Shown here piece by piece: positions 6,494 through 9,881 of a stretch of 9,881 nt of DNA. Every line of letters starts with the position of its first letter. Position 1 is the stretch's first letter. A model generated the notes under the pieces. The model was not told the DNA's origin. It saw only the letters and a program-made list of their open reading frames with translations, and did not search any database. This stretch comes from Anaerolineaceae bacterium. GTDB lineage: Bacteria > Chloroflexota > Anaerolineae > Anaerolineales > Anaerolineaceae. The position numbers and the translations under genes were made by a program. The DNA lies in NCBI GenBank assembly GCA_011620505.1, contig WOZA01000038.1, positions 1 through 9,881 on the forward strand. Reading direction: 5' to 3'.

Positions 6494-7462
6494 TTGAAAC
6501 GTTTGATATTCTTCGCACTGATCTTATGCCTGGCACTGACCGCCTGCAGCTCATCCAACCCGGAACCTGCGCTCACGAAAGTCACGCTCAACCTGACCTA
6601 CATTCCCAACGTCCAGTTTGCGCCGTTTTATGTCGCCATTGAAAACGGGATTTTTGCCAAATATGGCATTGATGTGACCCTGGCCTATGGCAACGAAGCT
6701 GATTTTGTGGCGTTGGTGGGTTCAGACAACCAGCAGTTCATGATTGCTTCTGGTGAACAAGTGCTTCTCAGCCGAGCCCAGGGCTTGCCGGTGATTTCGG
6801 TGAGGGGATGGTACAAAGATTATCCAGTGGGTGTTGCTTCATTAAAATCCAGCCAAATCAGCCAGCCAGCCGACCTGCGCGGTAAGGTGATCGGTCTGCC
6901 AGGGTTATATGGCGCAAACTACATCGGCTTTGAGGCCCTGGCAGCCCATGCCGGCTTAACCGATGCTGATTACGAACTGAGGTCAATTGGTTTCACGCAG
7001 GTGGAAGCACTGGTCACTGAACAGGTGGATGCAGTGGTAGTCTACCTGGCGAACGAACCCGTGCAACTGCGAGCCCGCGGATATGATATTAATCTTCTGA
7101 GGGTGGCAGATTATCTCTCATTGGTGGGCAACTGCCTGGTGACAAACGAAAAATCACTGAGTGAACGCTCGGACCTGGTGCAGAGGATGGTCAACGTCAT
7201 GCAGGATGCCTTGGAAGCCACTGCCGCGGATCCGGACATGGCGTACGAAGTCAGCCGTAAATATGTGGAGAACCTGGCGGCTGATGACCCGATCCAAAAG
7301 CAGGTTTTGCTGGAATCGATCAAACTCTGGCAGCTTGAACCGGATCCATCAGAGGTAGAAGTCAAGCGTTGGGAGAATATGCAAACCATTCTGCTGGACC
7401 TGGGTTTTATGACCAACCAAATCGATGTCCGGGAGGCGTTCAGTGATGCCTTCACCCAGTGA
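6494..7462 (+). CDS. Lipoprotein substrate-binding protein, NMT1/THI5-like (RibY/ThiY type)
   Basis: The 322-residue protein begins with a lipoprotein signal peptide: basic K2-R3, a hydrophobic core, and lipobox L15-T-A-C18. The mature protein would be anchored on the outer face of the membrane through C18. After a short Ser/Pro linker the fold opens with VTLNLTYIPNVQFAPFYVA (30-48) and ENGIFAKYGIDV (50-61). SGEQVLLSRAQGLPV (86-100) and G105-W106-Y107 follow, with the PADLRGKVIG strand-turn later. These are typical of NMT1/THI5-like periplasmic binding proteins, which bind aromatic or heterocyclic ligands such as formylaminopyrimidine (ThiY) or riboflavin (RibY in Chloroflexi). The SGEQVLLARAQGLPV-like segment reminds me more of RibY, from memory only. 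It starts with TTG. No FMN or TPP riboswitch is visible upstream, so ligand identity stays open. Confidence 0.85.
   Translation: MKRLIFFALILCLALTACSSSNPEPALTKVTLNLTYIPNVQFAPFYVAIENGIFAKYGIDVTLAYGNEADFVALVGSDNQQFMIASGEQVLLSRAQGLPVISVRGWYKDYPVGVASLKSSQISQPADLRGKVIGLPGLYGANYIGFEALAAHAGLTDADYELRSIGFTQVEALVTEQVDAVVVYLANEPVQLRARGYDINLLRVADYLSLVGNCLVTNEKSLSERSDLVQRMVNVMQDALEATAADPDMAYEVSRKYVENLAADDPIQKQVLLESIKLWQLEPDPSEVEVKRWENMQTILLDLGFMTNQIDVREAFSDAFTQ
7431..7436 (+). promoter_or_regulatory. Ribosome binding site of the ABC ATPase, inside the preceding gene
   Basis: GGGAGG lies nine bases before the ATG at 7446 and within the binding-protein coding region. It favours 7446 over the in-frame ATG at 7425, which has no comparable site. 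Confidence 0.7.
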
Positions 7463-8225
7463 GATAGCCTTGCAGGTGAGCGACCTCGAGGTAACCTTCA
7501 TCGACAGCGATGGCACCCTGGAGGTGCTCGACAAGCTCAACTTTTCGATTGCACGCAATGCCTTCGTCTGCATTGTAGGTCCTTCAGGCGGTGGAAAAAG
7601 CACACTTCTGCGGGCTGTGGCGGGGTTGATCCAACCTAATGGAGGAAAGGTGCTATTTCCTGGTGAATCTGAGAGCAAGCCGCAAACCGGGCTGGTGTTC
7701 CAGAAGCCCAATTTGTTCCCCTGGCGGACGCTCAGGGAAAACATCAGCCTTCCACTGGAAATTGATCACCGCCCTGACGCAGAAATTTCCAGATTAACCC
7801 AGGAGATGATCCACCTGGTGGGACTGGAAGGCTTTGAAAAAGCATATCCCCATGAACTTTCCGGCGGGATGGCTCAGCGGGTGGCAATCGCGCGCTGCCT
7901 GGTGCAGGACCCGGAGATCCTCTTGCTGGATGAGCCTTTCGGGCAGCTGGATGCGCTGACCCGCGAACGTATGGGTGATGAATTGCTGCGCATCTGGAAC
8001 GAGCAGCGAAAAACCGTCCTCATGGTGACCCACTCCATCCCGGAGGCAATCTTCCTGGCTGATCGCGTGCTGGTGCTCACCAGCCGTCCAGCGCGTGTGA
8101 TTATGGACCTGCCCATCACTTTACCTCGTCCGCGCACGGATGCCATGCGCTATCTACCGGAGTTCACCGAAGCTTCACGCCTGCTGCATGAGCAGCTTAA
8201 GGGCTCAACAGCGCCTGCCAATTAG
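7446..8225 (+). CDS. ABC importer ATPase, NitT/TauT/SsuB-type
   Basis: This 259-residue cytoplasmic ATPase powers the importer. Walker A is G45-P-S-G-G-G-K51-S-T. The Q-loop is at Q86 in GLVFQKPNLFPW, the signature is LSGGMAQR (138-145), and Walker B is ILLLDEP (158-164). The D-loop is at about 166-169 and the switch histidine is H196 in MVTHSIPEAIFLADRV. The LFPW after the Q-loop and the TSRPARVI stretch near the C-terminus are characteristic of the nitrate/taurine/sulfonate importer subfamily. The gene overlaps the binding-protein gene by 17 bp, and starts at 7446 under a GGGAGG site. No terminator hairpin follows, so transcripts may continue into the nucleoside kinase gene. Family is secure; ligand follows that of the binding protein. 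Confidence 0.93.
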   Translation: MPSPSEIALQVSDLEVTFIDSDGTLEVLDKLNFSIARNAFVCIVGPSGGGKSTLLRAVAGLIQPNGGKVLFPGESESKPQTGLVFQKPNLFPWRTLRENISLPLEIDHRPDAEISRLTQEMIHLVGLEGFEKAYPHELSGGMAQRVAIARCLVQDPEILLLDEPFGQLDALTRERMGDELLRIWNEQRKTVLMVTHSIPEAIFLADRVLVLTSRPARVIMDLPITLPRPRTDAMRYLPEFTEASRLLHEQLKGSTAPAN

Positions 8226-8241
8226 CCTTGGAAGTCCTTTG

Positions 8242-8250
8242 TGGTATAGT
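8242..8250 (+). promoter_or_regulatory. Extended -10 promoter element for the nucleoside kinase gene
   Basis: TGG immediately before TATAGT (8245-8250, 5/6) forms an extended -10 (TGn-TATAAT type), which can work with a weak -35. Only TTAGCC (8222-8227, 17-bp spacing) is available as a -35. The start would be near 8257, giving a leader of about 27 nt to the GTG at 8284. Confidence 0.45.
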
Positions 8251-8283
8251 TTTAGTCATCTCAAAGAGCCGGAGTGAACGATT

Positions 8284-8922
8284 GTGTATATAGCCATCGA
8301 AGGTGTTATTGGTGTCGGAAAAACCACCCTTGCGCGTCTGATTCATGAAGCTTTTGAGGCTGATCTGCTGCTTGAAGTCTTTGAGGAAAATCCTTTTCTC
8401 GGCAGTTTTTATGCTGACCGGCAGCGCTACGCTTTCCAAACCCAAATTTTCTTCCTGATGAGCCGTTATACCCATCAACACCAGGTGATCCCATCCACCC
8501 TGGCGGCAGGTCGGAATATCGTTTCGGATTACACCTTTGACAAAGACGCCCTCTTCGCCGGCATTAACCTGAGCGGTGATGAGCTTGATATCTACCACAA
8601 AGTGCACCATGCCCTGGCGGATAAGATCCCCCAACCTGATCTGCTCGTCTTCTTGCGCGCCAACATCGACACCCTGATGCACCGCATCGCCCACCGCGAT
8701 CGCCCTTATGAACGCAGCATGGAACGAGCTTACATCGAGGAGTTGGCTCAGGCTTATGAGAACTTCGTCAGTATGCCAAAATGGCAGCAGCGCTTGCTGG
8801 TCATTGACACCGACGACCTCGATTTCATCGCCGATCCACAGGCGCTGCAGTACATGATCAATCGTATTCGTCAGACTCTGCAACTCGTGCCCTACCAGGA
8901 AAGCTTGCCCTTGACGGATTAA
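8284..8922 (+). CDS. Deoxynucleoside kinase (dNK/dGK-dAK family)
   Basis: The 212-residue protein phosphorylates a deoxynucleoside 5'-hydroxyl with ATP for dNTP salvage. The P-loop is G7-V-I-G-V-G12-K13-T-T. E33-E34-N-P-F and FQTQIFFL with Q51 match the base-binding side of the family. The segment usually written D/E-R-S reads S80-D81-Y82-T-F-D-K, the variant common in many bacterial dNKs. The lid is R133-I-A-H-R137-D-R139-P-Y-E142-R. Length is typical of bacterial dAK/dGK enzymes. The start is GTG, chosen because GGAG at 8271-8274 sits nine bases upstream and MYIAIEG is the normal family N-terminus. Preferred nucleoside cannot be read from motifs. The TAA is overlapped by the Shine-Dalgarno of the next gene, so the two are probably coupled. 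Confidence 0.92.
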   Translation: MYIAIEGVIGVGKTTLARLIHEAFEADLLLEVFEENPFLGSFYADRQRYAFQTQIFFLMSRYTHQHQVIPSTLAAGRNIVSDYTFDKDALFAGINLSGDELDIYHKVHHALADKIPQPDLLVFLRANIDTLMHRIAHRDRPYERSMERAYIEELAQAYENFVSMPKWQQRLLVIDTDDLDFIADPQALQYMINRIRQTLQLVPYQESLPLTD

Positions 8923-8931
8923 GGAGTTCTC

Positions 8932-9881
8932 ATGCGCATCAATTCGGAAATGCTCACCAAAACCGCACGTGATCACGTCGCCAGGCGGCTGCGCCAACCG
9001 AACGATATTGTTGCGGTTTACCTGACCGGATCAGTCACCAGCGAAGAGCCCCTTTTGGGCGGCACAACCGACATTGACATGGTCTTTGTCCACAAGGAAG
9101 AACCTGCTCAGTCCCGAGAAGTGTTGCGGGTGACCTATGAGGTCTCGTTTGACATTGAGCACCACCATCAGTCCTACTACACCTACCACCGCCGCCTGCG
9201 GCAAAACCCCTGGATCGGCTTTTCACTCTGCAATCACAACAATATCCTCCATGACACGGATCACTGGCTCGAATTCATCCAGGCTGGCGTAAGCTCCCAA
9301 TTCGACACCCCCGAAAACATTCATGCGCGTGCCCAGAAATTCAATGAGAAAGCCCGCCAGCAGTGGTTTGATCTTAATGACGAACAACAGATCAGCTTCC
9401 AGGAATGGATGGATCTCTATTTCAAGACCACCGGCGCAGCCGCCAACACGATTGCTGCCCTGAACGGACCAGCCCTGACCATTCGCCGCTTTATGATCGC
9501 CTTTCCCGAAAGGGCTCAGGCCCTCGGGCAAGCCCATCTTTCGGGGGAGCTTGCCAGGCTGATCGGCAACGATAAAATGAGCCTGGACCTTTACCGCGAT
9601 TGGCGCCCAGCCTGGGAATTTGCCCTGCAATGCGCCAGCGCCAGGCCTAACTGCCCGCCGAACCTCTCACGTCATCGCAAGGGTTACTTTCTCAACTGCT
9701 GCGATGCCCTGGCGGAGGGTGACGCGCTGTACGCCGTGCTCTGGCCAATGTTCGAAACCTGGCGTCAGGCGAGTGGGGTGCTGGCAGATGAGCCCGCCCA
9801 ACAGGAAACCTGGCTGCAATTTCTAGCCGCGCTTGATTTTGTGCCTGAGCGCAAGGACGACCTGCTTCAAGCCCTGGACCA
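8932..9881 (+). CDS. Nucleotidyltransferase-fold protein, 3' end beyond window
   Basis: An uninterrupted frame runs from ATG 8932 to the window edge, 316 full codons without a stop. An AAGGAG at 8921-8926 is five bases upstream and overlaps the kinase stop codon. The N-terminus has the minimal nucleotidyltransferase pattern: YLTG33-S34, a short loop, then T-D47-I-D49-M-V-F-V, and a possible third carboxylate D74 in VSFDIEHH. These residues bind the two catalytic metals in Pol-beta-like enzymes. The rest (about 130-316) looks mainly helical, with several Trp and Cys residues, and matches nothing I can name. Possibilities include a kanamycin-type or DUF-type nucleotidyltransferase, or a small-molecule or protein nucleotidylylating enzyme. 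Coupling to a deoxynucleoside kinase hints at nucleotide-related work, which is inference. It lacks an unrelated composition that would suggest transfer. Confidence 0.8.
   Translation, partial: MRINSEMLTKTARDHVARRLRQPNDIVAVYLTGSVTSEEPLLGGTTDIDMVFVHKEEPAQSREVLRVTYEVSFDIEHHHQSYYTYHRRLRQNPWIGFSLCNHNNILHDTDHWLEFIQAGVSSQFDTPENIHARAQKFNEKARQQWFDLNDEQQISFQEWMDLYFKTTGAAANTIAALNGPALTIRRFMIAFPERAQALGQAHLSGELARLIGNDKMSLDLYRDWRPAWEFALQCASARPNCPPNLSRHRKGYFLNCCDALAEGDALYAVLWPMFETWRQASGVLADEPAQQETWLQFLAALDFVPERKDDLLQALD

Noticed and set aside
8197..8997. Long minus-strand open frame of 266 codons
   Set aside because: It lies opposite the nucleoside kinase, which has clear motifs and a ribosome site; the antisense product resembles nothing and is a codon-bias shadow.
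1..9881. Defence system, mobile element, phage or CRISPR
   Set aside because: No transposase, integrase, direct-repeat array, toxin-antitoxin pair or restriction gene is recognisable; the nucleotidyltransferase alone, next to a salvage kinase, is not enough.

Overview
The window looks like ordinary chromosomal DNA from an anaerobic or facultative member of Chloroflexota, most likely Anaerolineae. This is inferred from protein flavour (a cyanobacterial/plant-like GlgC, a RibY/ThiY-like binding protein, a deoxynucleoside kinase with an SDY motif) and moderate GC, not from any phylogenetic marker. Coding density is very high. I see no rRNA, tRNA, CRISPR array, insertion sequence, phage gene or known riboswitch. 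No intergenic stretch exceeds 300 bases; the longest is 181-374.

Layout. Bases 1-180 hold the 3' end of a probable polysaccharide deacetylase (+). A 194-bp gap follows, with a promoter-like sequence and a striking 16-bp hairpin at the predicted transcript 5' end. Next is a SpoU/TrmH-type RNA methyltransferase (+) with an N-terminal zinc ribbon. It converges on glgC (-), and the two share a bidirectional hairpin terminator at 1029-1057. Reading leftwards on the minus strand from 5561 is a tight cluster: NAD kinase, a zinc-ribbon four-helix membrane protein of unknown function, recN, and after an 80-bp gap glgC.

From 5671 rightwards on the plus strand is a three-gene ABC importer: permease, lipoprotein binding protein of the NMT1/THI5 family, and ATPase. 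The three genes touch or overlap, so they form one translationally coupled operon for a small organic ligand, possibly a riboflavin or thiamin-pyrimidine compound. A deoxynucleoside kinase with its own extended -10 element follows. It is coupled to a nucleotidyltransferase-fold protein that runs off the right edge.

The 109-bp divergent region between nadK and the importer (5562-5670) is the richest regulatory site. The nadK -10 lies seven bases from its ATG, which suggests a leaderless mRNA, and a perfect 12-bp palindrome with extra outer arms lies inside that promoter. No clearly new defence or mobile system is visible. The best leads are this divergent control region, the 5'-end hairpin, the zinc-ribbon membrane protein between nadK and recN, and the uncharacterised nucleotidyltransferase paired with the nucleoside kinase.
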